In this document: positions 1 to 8,348 of the stretch, piece by piece
Numbering within the stretch: position 1 is the stretch's first letter
Layout of the letters: each line of letters starts with the position of its first letter
Assembly (NCBI GenBank): GCA_902491375.1
Contig: CABUHE010000012.1
Coordinates: forward strand, 1-55,068
DNA length: 55,068 nt
Direction of reading: 5' to 3'
DNA from: an uncultured Prevotella sp.
GTDB taxonomy: Bacteria; Bacteroidota; Bacteroidia; Bacteroidales; Bacteroidaceae
Made by a program: the position numbers and the translations under genes
Notes under the pieces: generated by a model
Databases searched by the model: none
What the model was told of the DNA's origin: nothing
The model's input: the letters and a program-made list of their open reading frames with translations, nothing else

Positions 1-52
1 ATCAGGCAAAGGTATCAAATCTATATGATATAAACTAATTATGAACATCTAC

Positions 53-106
53 TTACCTCCCATATTTCCATACGTCTGTTTTAATATTAGGATGTTTACC
101 GTCTTC
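53..106 (-). repeat. 54-bp direct repeat, copy A
   Basis: A 54-bp segment matches 1590-1643 at 49 of 54 positions in the same orientation. Weaker similarity continues on the higher-coordinate side (shared blocks AATC, TGCATCT, GAAGACGG). Read on the minus strand, one frame ends EDGxHxNIKTxxWKYG and a stop in both copies, but every one of the five differences is non-synonymous in that frame and a stop lies just upstream, so coding is doubtful. It lies just past the stop of the lipoprotein gene at 175-873. It may be the decayed end of a duplicated small gene. Confidence 0.6.
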
Positions 107-174
107 ATTTCAACATTGCAGATGCACTTCACAACCTGATTTGCAACCGCTTGAAATTATAATTCTTTATGTCT

Positions 175-873
175 TTATATGGTACCTATTTCAAAATACA
201 CACAGCCCTGAACGAACATGTCATTCTTATTCAGAGTTGGTAGTGAATCGGTTACATTTTCATCCATAAATGACTGTTTATCAGCAAACGCGACTTTTTC
301 TATTCCCCCCACATCCTTAATTTCCAACTTATATTTCTTTAAGATATTATTAATTTTAGCGTAAATAGAAGATTTCTCGACAGCTTTGATTATATTCATC
401 CTATTAATCTTATGATTTACCAACAAATTTGAAATTTCGATATTTAAAGTTCCACTTGTCAACAATGGGAAATCTATACCTGTCAGTTTTTGGATATCAA
501 ACTCACCTGCGATTAGTCTTATATATTCATCGACTAAAAACATTTGCTGATTGTACGTCGTTTTTTTATACATATCATCATCGCTGGATGTAGAAACTAT
601 TGTTGTATCCGACATAGAAATTTTATAATTCTGAGGTACAAATTTTATTTTCATTATATGCCTTTGCGGCCTAACGTAAAATTCGCAAAATAGATTCAGT
701 GTGTCTCCATTCATTGTGGCATAATAACACTGTTCATCTCCAATACTCATATTTTCACCTTTCTTTACTGATATTTGTAAAGGATCATTGTATGTTATTT
801 TCTTATCAACCGCATTGTTACAACCGATAAGAATACAAATTATACTTATTATGCAAAAATTTTTCATCTTCAT
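175..873 (-). CDS. Hypothetical lipoprotein, 232 aa
   Basis: I do not recognise a family. The N terminus has a short basic region, a hydrophobic stretch and a lipobox ending IGC (Cys at about residue 18), so the protein is probably acylated and envelope-anchored. The rest is hydrophilic with no clear catalytic motif, and no membrane segment follows the signal. The start used here is followed by a second in-frame ATG two codons later; either is possible. It is the last gene of a minus-strand group that also holds another small lipoprotein and a microprotein, with a 33-bp gap to its upstream neighbour, so co-transcription is likely. Base composition is AT-rich compared with the housekeeping genes further on, which fits accessory DNA. 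Confidence 0.7.
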   Translation of the reverse strand: MKMKNFCIISIICILIGCNNAVDKKITYNDPLQISVKKGENMSIGDEQCYYATMNGDTLNLFCEFYVRPQRHIMKIKFVPQNYKISMSDTTIVSTSSDDDMYKKTTYNQQMFLVDEYIRLIAGEFDIQKLTGIDFPLLTSGTLNIEISNLLVNHKINRMNIIKAVEKSSIYAKINNILKKYKLEIKDVGGIEKVAFADKQSFMDENVTDSLPTLNKNDMFVQGCVYFEIGTI

Positions 874-906
874 TTATAATTTTCTATTCATAAAACATTT
901 TAATTC

Positions 907-1506
907 TCATTCCTTAAACATAAAATAGGAGGTTGAAATGTCTTCTTTAAATATATCAAATTTATCTATCATCATTTTTATTTCTCCGTCATTATGTTTT
1001 TTTAAATATTCTTCCAACGTGTTTCTTGCTTCCTCACATTCACCAATCATAATTAAGCTTTCCGCTTTTTTAGTTATATTACTTTTTTGTGATAAATCCT
1101 TATCACACTCCGCTATGATTTTACGGAAACAAGAAACGGCTTTCAGGCTGTCCCCCTCTATTTTATACTTAATTCCATAATACTCCAACCGTCTTATGTC
1201 ATCATCGCTTAATAGTTCCACGGCTTTACCTTGCAACATAAACGCTTCACGGTATTTGCCAATAAGACATAATAATTGAGATTGACGCTTCATTATGTCA
1301 AACCGCTCATCATTCGACATGCTTCCTTTTTGCATCAAGTCGCAATACCTAATAGCCTTAAGAATCATTGACGTGTCTTGCTCCAATTGGAATCTTTCGA
1401 CACAACTTTCAATTGAGTCTTTATAGCAACTTAATTTACTGTCATTTGCATTAGTCCCATTACATCCGCAAACAGAAATTATTATAAAAAGAAAAACGTA
1501 CCTCAT
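907..1506 (-). CDS. Small lipoprotein with TPR-like helices, 199 aa
   Basis: The signal peptide ends in a lipobox-like VCGC, giving a lipid-anchored protein. The mature part is alpha-helical with repeating helix pairs (for example the stretch around KYREAFMLQGKAVELL and the later DSLKAVSCFRKIIAEC), resembling degenerate tetratricopeptide repeats, a fold that usually mediates protein contacts. No enzymatic motif is visible. Its ATG overlaps the stop codon of the upstream 26-residue ORF in an ATGA arrangement, which suggests translational coupling. The family is unknown to me. Confidence 0.7.
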   Translation of the reverse strand: MRYVFLFIIISVCGCNGTNANDSKLSCYKDSIESCVERFQLEQDTSMILKAIRYCDLMQKGSMSNDERFDIMKRQSQLLCLIGKYREAFMLQGKAVELLSDDDIRRLEYYGIKYKIEGDSLKAVSCFRKIIAECDKDLSQKSNITKKAESLIMIGECEEARNTLEEYLKKHNDGEIKMMIDKFDIFKEDISTSYFMFKE

Positions 1507-1583
1507 TTTATTAATCCGATATATGATAAGTAACCGACACTAATGATAAGTGCAGCAAATAATGTTAATAACAATGTTTTCAT
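1503..1583 (-). CDS. Candidate 26-aa single-span membrane microprotein
   Basis: An ATG at 1583 opens a 26-codon frame starting MKTLLLTLFAALIISVG and ending in YIGLIK, then TGA. The product would be one hydrophobic span with a basic start and end. The TGA overlaps the ATG of the next lipoprotein gene (ATGA), the usual geometry of translational coupling, which is the main reason to take it as real. It could instead be a leader ORF whose only job is to deliver ribosomes to the downstream gene. It begins just past repeat copy B. Confidence 0.45.
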   Translation of the reverse strand: MKTLLLTLFAALIISVGYLSYIGLIK

Positions 1584-1589
1584 GATTCA

Positions 1590-1643
1590 TTAACTCCCAT
1601 ATTTCCATGCTTCTGTTTTAATATTAGCATGTATACCGTCTTC
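1590..1643 (-). repeat. 54-bp direct repeat, copy B
   Basis: Partner of the segment at 53-106 (49 of 54 identical, direct orientation, about 1.54 kb apart). It lies between the stop of the secreted protein gene at 1685-3397 and the microprotein ATG at 1583. The same minus-strand tail frame EDGxHxNIKTxxWKYG-stop is present. Confidence 0.6.
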
Positions 1644-1684
1644 GTTTTTTTATGGTATAGATGCATAATACCACAAGATTAGCT

Positions 1685-3397
1685 TCATTTGTTCATGTAT
1701 TTTATTGTCCTTGACTTGCCATTATCGTCACAAATCTGTAAAATAAGCAGTCCTTTACTGAAATCTTTCAGTTTATCCCAGCTATCAACTTTACCAAGCA
1801 ATATGCCTGACGGGGTAAACACGCTTATTGCAGTATAGGAACAAACATCATTCGTAATAATTGAAGTCGGCATGCTTGGTATTTCCAACATTGCCGTATC
1901 ACTGCCATAGCCGTTCCTAGCATCAAAATGCACCCATGCTAATCCACTAAGATCAACATTAGTAAAGGTCAATCTTACATAATATGGTGTATCCGAAAAT
2001 AAAGCATTCACAATTGGGCTATATTCTTCTTCAAGTGTTGCATGCAAATAATGGCATCCCTCATAATAAACATCTACAGTCACGTCATAATACGATTCGT
2101 TATTTTGATTTGGCACTATGCTTACAATATCAGTACGCAGTATACGGGGTTTCAGTTCTAGAGTCAGGTTATACGCGTCTGTTACATGCTTTCCGTTACT
2201 TGTGCAATCAAAAAATATAAGCCCGCGGATATCACCGTCTATTGTGTGTTCATACTTATCCTCGTCACCGTCTGCAATTGCCGGTATTACAAACTCCGGG
2301 TTTTGCGACGTTGCAACAGTCTCATAACCGCCCGATACTAACGGCAACTTGTATACCCAATGAAAATCAGTCATGGGTATGTCTCCAGATTCAACATAAA
2401 ACGTATGGCTCTGATACGCTGAGCTTATGCCCGTGTCGTCTATATCACGGCCTACTATTTTCACGTCGTGACTGTATGATGTATTCCAACCTATTGCTCT
2501 GAGAATATCAAGCGTTATCTCGTCTACGACCAAATCTTTTACACCCTCGTCCATATAGTACATCAGACTTTCTGGAGTCATAATAAATTTAAGAGACTTA
2601 TACCCGTCAAACTGCTGCGGAGCATACAACCAGTAGTTGAATGACTTTTCGGAAACATAAAGATAACCTTTATCTTGCTGTACGAAATCTCCAAGAACCG
2701 GTCCATTCATTCCCTTAAGATTCTCAAGGCGCATGCCGTCCTCTGCAAAAACAAGCTTGTCAAAAACAGAGATTCCGTCTCCGAAACAGAAAACGAACTC
2801 ACCATCTCTATATTGGACGCTAGAACCGAATCCCAATGTTGAACACATAGACCTAAGCAGGGCATAAGAAAGATTCTTCATCGGCCCGGAACAAACATTA
2901 TTCATGCCGACACACCAATCAGTATTTCTGTTTATGTGGATAACGGCATCATATTGAGGAGGGTTATTAAGCACTCCGTCATTTAATTTCCTGCACAAAG
3001 CCAAAGGATAATATACATCTGAAACCAATGCCGGTAAAGTCATATAATAAATCTCCGTCCTGATGTCAGTTCCTTGAACTTCATCATAATACACCTGCAA
3101 CTTAAGGCTGTCACCCATTGCCAGATAACCACTCCACACATCGGCGGCAATCTTTAGAGCAACCTTGAGCGAATCAGGCATACCGACGCAGTTTGTTTCA
3201 TCAACCATCACCACTCCACCACGTTGGCTCGACACACGCATGGACTTGGCATCGTCTGACGGCACAATACGTATGTCGCCCCTACTTAAAACATCATCGT
3301 ACACGAGGGTGACAACGTCCTGTGCAGGTACGTACAACGGACATGCAACCAACAGCAGAACGGCAACAACAGGTTTAAATAAAATAGGTATCCGCAT
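1685..3397 (-). CDS. Secreted metalloprotease-like pseudoenzyme with C-terminal sorting-type tail
   Basis: 570 residues with a signal peptide (cleavage near VPAQ, about residue 26). The layout resembles secreted zinc proteases of the HExxH-GLGF type found in Bacteroidota: an N-terminal region with a VWSGYL helix near 88, a DAVIHINRNTDW strand near 150-161, a helix and LGFG turn at about 180-191, then a LYAP segment and a closing ILRAIGWN. Where active members carry HE-GHGLGF this protein reads LLRSMCSTLGFG, so the zinc ligands and catalytic Glu are missing. The last 50 residues (VFTPSGILLGK through KGLLILQI to a basic end) resemble a type IX secretion C-terminal tail. I infer a surface or secreted binding protein rather than an active protease. 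A -7 box lies just upstream. Confidence 0.55.
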   Translation of the reverse strand: MRIPILFKPVVAVLLLVACPLYVPAQDVVTLVYDDVLSRGDIRIVPSDDAKSMRVSSQRGGVVMVDETNCVGMPDSLKVALKIAADVWSGYLAMGDSLKLQVYYDEVQGTDIRTEIYYMTLPALVSDVYYPLALCRKLNDGVLNNPPQYDAVIHINRNTDWCVGMNNVCSGPMKNLSYALLRSMCSTLGFGSSVQYRDGEFVFCFGDGISVFDKLVFAEDGMRLENLKGMNGPVLGDFVQQDKGYLYVSEKSFNYWLYAPQQFDGYKSLKFIMTPESLMYYMDEGVKDLVVDEITLDILRAIGWNTSYSHDVKIVGRDIDDTGISSAYQSHTFYVESGDIPMTDFHWVYKLPLVSGGYETVATSQNPEFVIPAIADGDEDKYEHTIDGDIRGLIFFDCTSNGKHVTDAYNLTLELKPRILRTDIVSIVPNQNNESYYDVTVDVYYEGCHYLHATLEEEYSPIVNALFSDTPYYVRLTFTNVDLSGLAWVHFDARNGYGSDTAMLEIPSMPTSIITNDVCSYTAISVFTPSGILLGKVDSWDKLKDFSKGLLILQICDDNGKSRTIKYMNK

Positions 3398-3434
3398 AAT
3401 CTAGTATCTTTAAAGTCAAACAAGTGTTTCAATT

Positions 3435-3465
3435 GCAAATATAATAAAAATTCGCACTAAATTCA
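3435..3465 (-). promoter_or_regulatory. Promoter for the metalloprotease-like gene
   Basis: On the minus strand TATATTTGC (3435-3443) matches the Bacteroidota -7 consensus TAnnTTTG, with a TTG about 20 bases upstream in the -33 position. The predicted transcript starts about 30 bases before the ATG at 3397. Confidence 0.6.
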
Positions 3466-3828
3466 ATCAAATTCTACGATATGATTATTTATTCGTCATG
3501 CGAACCGTCAGCAAAAGTTTTTCATCAGTGTCGCACTGTGATATGGCTAAAACTGAGTCAGCAAACTAACCATGGCCATGTGCAAGCTACACATTTTATA
3601 GTAAACATATTTTCTCAAAAAAACATGTCATTACAACTTCAACATCATGATAATATTTTCTTTCTGAAGAAAGATGTATCAGCAAAATCACAATTGAACT
3701 TTAATCTCATTCAAGTGTTCAATTATACAAAATTTTCATATTTTACACATATAAAAACGTACACAACTCATTTTTATTGCAGGCAAAACTACTTTTTGTA
3801 ACTTTGGATATTAGCACATAAAAACAAC
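3466..3828. other. AT-rich intergenic region without a supported gene
   Basis: About 360 bases between two minus-strand genes. A 106-codon frame exists on the plus strand but has no promoter box, no family resemblance and an amino-acid make-up typical of translated AT-rich spacer. I see nothing else here. Confidence 0.5.
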
Positions 3829-3863
3829 AGCGCGTGCCTTCATTGCTGATGAAAGCACGCGCT
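3829..3863 (-). terminator. Terminator of the DUF5723/lipoprotein operon
   Basis: Arms AGCGCGTGC and GCACGCGCT (9 bp, partly extended by CTTCAT/ATGAAA) form a hairpin 40 bases past the DUF5723 stop. On the minus strand it is followed by a short T-rich run. Confidence 0.6.
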
Positions 3864-3903
3864 ATCTTATCCAAGCAGAATAAATCTGCGGAAATTAATC
3901 AAC

Positions 3904-5319
3904 TTACCAGGTTATGCTCATACCAAGATTAAGACTTGCGTTTGAGCTGAGCGGAATAAACTCCTTGCTCGTTTTGCCAAGCAGATGATCCATACCGATG
4001 AAGAAGTTGTATCCCTTCGGATGAATATTAAGCACCCATCCCATGCTCGTAGTGAAATTATTTACGGCGAAACTTACACCACCGTCGAGCCAGTCGAGCG
4101 GAGTCCAGTTGGCACTAAGGCGTCCTTCTGTCCATGTATAATTGCCCTTTACACGAGTAGAGCTTAAAGCTCCGAACGTAATCTTACGGTAAACAGGCAG
4201 ATTATATTCTGCGCCTACGTTTATAGTAGCACCTATACCTGTTGTACGTCCCCCCTGATCACCGTTGTCTCTCAAATTAATGAAGTCTGCTATCTGATCT
4301 CCGTACTTGTCTGTCTGATCTCCAATATCTACTCCACTGCCATCTTTTACAGATATGTCGTGAAAGCCGCTAAACTCAAACATGTCTGAACGGTTTACAG
4401 CCTGCATATCGTTGTTCCAGCTGATAAATCCGAGGTCAAGCACAGCTGCGTTTACACGCCAGTCTTCATTTATCTGATAAACTGCACCAAGGTCTATTGC
4501 CATACCGAAACCACTAAGACCGAAGCCGTCAAGATCTACATCACCGACCTTCTCATACTCTCCTTTGTCAGGATCGTTATACTCGTCGCGTTCGGTAACA
4601 TACGAAAATCCTTTCATAGAAACATCTGCAACAGCCTGCCCTGAAACCGTCCATTTATCGTTGGGAGAAAGGTCTGCTTTCATGTTCTGCAACTTCAAGT
4701 CTGCACGTCCGAGACCGAAGAGCAGCTTGAACTTTGCTCCTACACGCAACTTCTCGTTTATCTGGCGTGAATGACCGAACGCAAGTTCGGCATACGACAT
4801 TGCGTTCACATTAATATCGCCTATGTTGTAAGTCTTGTTGCCGGTGTTCTTGGCAAACTCGAACAGCTCATACGGCAACGCCATACCGAACGAAGTTTTA
4901 GAACTCAGCTCGATAGTGTTATAACCTCCGAACGCCTTAAATCCAGCTGACAACAGCGTAATACCTACATCGCCGGATATGCTGTTATCGCCTTTGTTGA
5001 AACCCTTAAGCGCCTCAGACGTAGAGATATAAGGATTCATGAAGGTGGTCATCTTCTTTGCGCTACTCTGCGGATACATGGGATTCGGCATTATGACATC
5101 CTGATAGCCGAAGTTTCCATGCGTGTTTACGCTGATATTTCCCAAAGCCGGTATTGATACATAATTGTCTGTATTGCCAAAAGCCGGATTCATATTGTGA
5201 CGGAAAGCGTAATCGTCGGTATAATAAGCCGAGTTAAGTCCCTGCGCCATTGCTCCGCCGGCCATGGCGAGCATCAGAGTGGCAGCCGAACATTTTATGC
5301 TGATATGTTTTAATTTCAT
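3904..5319 (-). CDS. DUF5723 family outer-membrane protein, 471 aa
   Basis: A signal peptide ending AMAQ precedes a start typical of DUF5723 proteins: LNSAYY, then FRHNMNPAF and SIPALGNISV. These are predicted outer-membrane beta-barrel proteins restricted to Bacteroidota, of unknown function; alternating strands rich in Gly and aromatic residues run to the C terminus, which ends in an aromatic residue (SITW) as barrel proteins often do. The gene lies 20 bases downstream of the large lipoprotein gene at 5340-7100 and shares its promoter, so the two probably act in the same envelope process. Confidence 0.8.
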   Translation of the reverse strand: MKLKHISIKCSAATLMLAMAGGAMAQGLNSAYYTDDYAFRHNMNPAFGNTDNYVSIPALGNISVNTHGNFGYQDVIMPNPMYPQSSAKKMTTFMNPYISTSEALKGFNKGDNSISGDVGITLLSAGFKAFGGYNTIELSSKTSFGMALPYELFEFAKNTGNKTYNIGDINVNAMSYAELAFGHSRQINEKLRVGAKFKLLFGLGRADLKLQNMKADLSPNDKWTVSGQAVADVSMKGFSYVTERDEYNDPDKGEYEKVGDVDLDGFGLSGFGMAIDLGAVYQINEDWRVNAAVLDLGFISWNNDMQAVNRSDMFEFSGFHDISVKDGSGVDIGDQTDKYGDQIADFINLRDNGDQGGRTTGIGATINVGAEYNLPVYRKITFGALSSTRVKGNYTWTEGRLSANWTPLDWLDGGVSFAVNNFTTSMGWVLNIHPKGYNFFIGMDHLLGKTSKEFIPLSSNASLNLGMSITW

Positions 5320-5339
5320 TGTCTTACTGATGTTTTTGG

Positions 5340-7100
5340 TTAATTAAAATCGCCTATTATCTTTCCAACGAGCTTCACAACAATGTCGCGGGCTATAAGG
5401 AAATGCTTTTCAGAGTTGAGTGTCTTGCCTACAACAGGATTCTGGCCATCGTCTGACGCGCCACCTTCAATGCGGAAAGCTATACCGTCAAGACGTTTCA
5501 GAGCGCCCTGCTCGGCCTGCCTTATCTCTATGTTGAGAGGTGTTTCAGCTGAAGTCTCTCCATCCTCTGAAGCCTGAAGTGTCTCAGGAGTAACCTTTAT
5601 GGAAATCTCGTTCTCGCTCATCACGTTTCCGTCAACGTCAACAGGCTCGACCTTCACACCGAGATAAGCCGGCACACGGTTTTCTATCGTAGTGCTAAGA
5701 TTTATGTAAGAATCATCAGCCAGCTCAAGATCTTTTATATCATTGTTCCAGTCGGCTATCGTGTCTGTATATACTATCTTTGCATCTTTGTCAAATGTAA
5801 TAGGTGCCTCAATACTGTAACTCGGTTTAATTGTATAAGACTTACCGAACACGAAGCTTGCTGTCTGCGAAGCATCTGCCTCTGCATCAGCCGAGAACTC
5901 TATTCTGTCAGGTATTGTACGGATAAGGTCTGAAAGATTGTCTACGACTCTTACCTCGTCAAACTGGCTCGCGTCTATGCTTTCGCTTCTGCGGCAGATA
6001 CAGATATTCGTAACGCCTTCAGGCTTCACACGGATGTCATTAACAGCAACAGTAGCAGTATTAACACCGTCCTTAACGGCTGTAATAGTGCCGCTTACCA
6101 GTCCCTGCACGTTCATGTCGCTGCTAATGCTGAGAAGAATCTGCGGATTGTAAAGGTCAACTACCACATTTCCGTCGGTAAGGAAATCGGGCACGCCTGT
6201 AACATTCACGTTACCGAGATTGTCGAGGTCAATCGAAGGCTTGAACCTTCCTGTCGCACTTTGCAGCTGAATGTCGCCAAGATGCAACGACGCTGTTATC
6301 TCACCGCTTGCCGAGCTTGAGATATTAGGGTTATTAAGCGTAATGTCAAGACCGGCCTTTACTTGTCCTTTAAGCACAATATTATTGCCTTCAATCTTAA
6401 TGCTGCCGAGAGATGTGTCAGAAGCCTTGAAATTCAGTCCCTTAATTGAGGCTGTAAAACTAAGACCGCTGTTGGTCGGAATATTGTAGAACACCAAGCG
6501 GCTGCCGTTTAATGTGTACTGAGTCGAAGAATTGACATTCGAAATCTCCATAAACGAAGGCAACTCAACAACCATCTCATCAACCGAAAGACCGGCTATC
6601 TTCATCACATCTGGGAAACTGATGTTAAGCGTCATGCTTGCATCAACACCTACATGATCGAGACTGACAACGTCAGCCGGCTTCGCACCCTTGTAAGTGA
6701 AATTAAGCATTTCGCCTTCGGCAGACACGTTAACCTCACCGATACCTGCCGATACAGGAACGATTGTTACAGGTATTCCGGTTGACTCTAACGAACTCTG
6801 TGAAATGGTTATCATATCAATCTGCGGATGCGCCGGCGCGACATCGTCTCCTACCTGCTCGAACACATAATCTCCGTTTGGTTTAACCACAACGCACTCA
6901 GACCCGTCCAGATCAAGAACATCGGCAAGTTTGATTGTATCTGTCGAACTTACAGGCAACGTCAGTCCGTCACCTCCTAAGCCAAAAGTCATATCTATGC
7001 CGCTGAAATCGTAATCACTGTCCGTGCAGCCGGAAAAAGCTATGGCCCCGGCCAACATGACACATGGCACGAATGTTTTTTTTAATAAATAATGTTTCAT
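5340..7100 (-). CDS. Large secreted lipoprotein, 586 aa, unknown function
   Basis: The signal peptide ends in a lipobox (AFSGC, Cys at about residue 25), so the protein is lipid-anchored. The rest is a long series of beta-strand-rich segments (repeated patterns such as LNISFPDVMKI and ASLHLGDIQL) suggesting stacked beta-sandwich domains. No catalytic motif is visible and I cannot name a family. It is the first gene of a two-gene unit with the DUF5723 barrel protein, so a surface complex with that barrel is a reasonable inference. A -7 box sits 26 bases before the start codon. Confidence 0.7.
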   Translation of the reverse strand: MKHYLLKKTFVPCVMLAGAIAFSGCTDSDYDFSGIDMTFGLGGDGLTLPVSSTDTIKLADVLDLDGSECVVVKPNGDYVFEQVGDDVAPAHPQIDMITISQSSLESTGIPVTIVPVSAGIGEVNVSAEGEMLNFTYKGAKPADVVSLDHVGVDASMTLNISFPDVMKIAGLSVDEMVVELPSFMEISNVNSSTQYTLNGSRLVFYNIPTNSGLSFTASIKGLNFKASDTSLGSIKIEGNNIVLKGQVKAGLDITLNNPNISSSASGEITASLHLGDIQLQSATGRFKPSIDLDNLGNVNVTGVPDFLTDGNVVVDLYNPQILLSISSDMNVQGLVSGTITAVKDGVNTATVAVNDIRVKPEGVTNICICRRSESIDASQFDEVRVVDNLSDLIRTIPDRIEFSADAEADASQTASFVFGKSYTIKPSYSIEAPITFDKDAKIVYTDTIADWNNDIKDLELADDSYINLSTTIENRVPAYLGVKVEPVDVDGNVMSENEISIKVTPETLQASEDGETSAETPLNIEIRQAEQGALKRLDGIAFRIEGGASDDGQNPVVGKTLNSEKHFLIARDIVVKLVGKIIGDFN

Positions 7101-7125
7101 TGTGTTTTTGTGATAATTTGTTTTC

Positions 7126-7134
7126 GCAAAATTA
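7126..7134 (-). promoter_or_regulatory. -7 box of the lipoprotein/DUF5723 operon
   Basis: On the minus strand TAATTTTGC matches TAnnTTTG. No convincing -33 TTG is visible at the expected distance. Confidence 0.5.
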
Positions 7135-8278
7135 TCACTTTTTTTATAATTTATATTATTTTAAATCTTAACTGATGTTAAATCTGCAAATTCATGACAA
7201 ATAAATTTCATCAAAATAATAAAATGTAAACAATATAGTTACAAACAGTTACAGACTGCAACATAATACTGTATAAAATAAGTTCACATTATTTCAAATT
7301 CGATATACATTTCAGTTATATTTCAATTACAACAACACAAATATATCAAATTTCTATTTTTTACGCTATTTTAATGACAATACAAATTTTACAGACCACT
7401 TAAAACAATTCACCAAGCAAAAAACATGAAATAAATACCGTGCTTTATCATATTTCACGTGTGCATATATAATGCATTGTGAATAAGTACATTACGCAAT
7501 AATTTATACAAATGTGCAATATAAACAGTGCATTAAAATAATGCAATACATGGTCTTTTAGCTCAAAAACAGGCATTTTTAAGCTCCTATTCAGGCACAT
7601 ATTGCATTGCAAAAGACCGTCTTTTGCAATGCAACAAGGCATCTTTTAAGATATGAATCACGGCAAACCATGATTTTTGTAACTATTAAAATATACAAAA
7701 AGAGCTTAATCATAATGGTTCATATATTTTTAGCAATAAAATCGTCGACATTACATTATTGACACAATGAAACCAAACTGCCGAATTTAATATATTTCTG
7801 CAAAACCGCAAACAGCAAAAAGCTTCTGATTCTCCGCTCCTTCAGCCAGGCAAAACAGACCTTGGCGGTAAATTAATTTTTATCTTAAAATCAACCGGAT
7901 TAACACAAATATAATCCAGAGGAAAATCTCACACACAGGTATCTTTATTTACATTGAGCCGTAACGATAACCCAACACTGACAAATTTAACAATTCTGCT
8001 TACAGATTATAAGCCGTTTAAATATATAAATTAAGTGAAGCCATTGCCAGAGCCTTAATCTACAAGCCATACGGATGCTTATATATTGTAAATATACACT
8101 AAGAATATTGTTCCGTAAAAACCATAAACACCAGTCGTAGCCATAAAAAAGCCTCAGTTTGCGAGCTGTATTTAGCAAAAATTGCAGTTACGTGTCATAA
8201 ATCAATATAAAATCGCATTAATTTACCAAAAGCAGTATTATTTTTTGCTTATAAAGTATCAGTGTACGGAAAAATTTC
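7135..8278. other. 1.1-kb gene-free divergent region
   Basis: This AT-rich stretch separates divergent genes. It holds one dispersed palindromic repeat (7541-7650). Two short frames on the minus strand (63 and 64 codons) have no promoter or recognisable product. I find no tRNA-like cloverleaf and no -7 box before 8279. A CACGTG at 7457 does not extend to a parS-like palindrome. Confidence 0.5.
7541..7650. repeat. Dispersed palindromic repeat, copy 1
   Basis: Contains a perfect hairpin, arms 7602-7616 and 7620-7634 (TTGCATTGCAAAAGA and its complement) around CCG. The core GGCACATATTGCATTGCAAA at 7594 recurs at 15315, 25484 and 40385 with few changes. A side module GGCATTTTTAAG (7572) and GGCATCTTTTAAG (7638) also reappears inverted in copy 2. 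Confidence 0.75.
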
Positions 8279-8287
8279 TAATTTTGC
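8279..8287 (+). promoter_or_regulatory. -7 box of the carboxyltransferase gene
   Basis: TAATTTTGC fits TAnnTTTGC. It lies downstream of the farthest in-frame ATG (8262), so that ATG cannot be the start of this transcript; this decides in favour of the ATG at 8349. Confidence 0.65.
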
Positions 8288-8348
8288 ACCTAAATTCACT
8301 AACATTACGCGTCTCCGCGAGGGGATGCGCAACCAAAAGAATCTAATT

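Noticed and set aside
3481..3801. 106-codon plus-strand ORF
   Set aside because: No -7 box, no family resemblance, and composition typical of AT-rich spacer.
7449..7468. Possible parS site around CACGTG
   Set aside because: The flanks do not continue the TGTTTCACGTGAAACA palindrome; three or more mismatches on one side.
7448..8178. Short minus-strand ORFs in the divergent spacer
   Set aside because: One covers a palindromic repeat, neither has a promoter or recognisable product.
8262..8348. Upstream ATG of the carboxyltransferase
   Set aside because: The -7 box at 8279-8287 lies after this ATG, and the added residues match nothing in the family.
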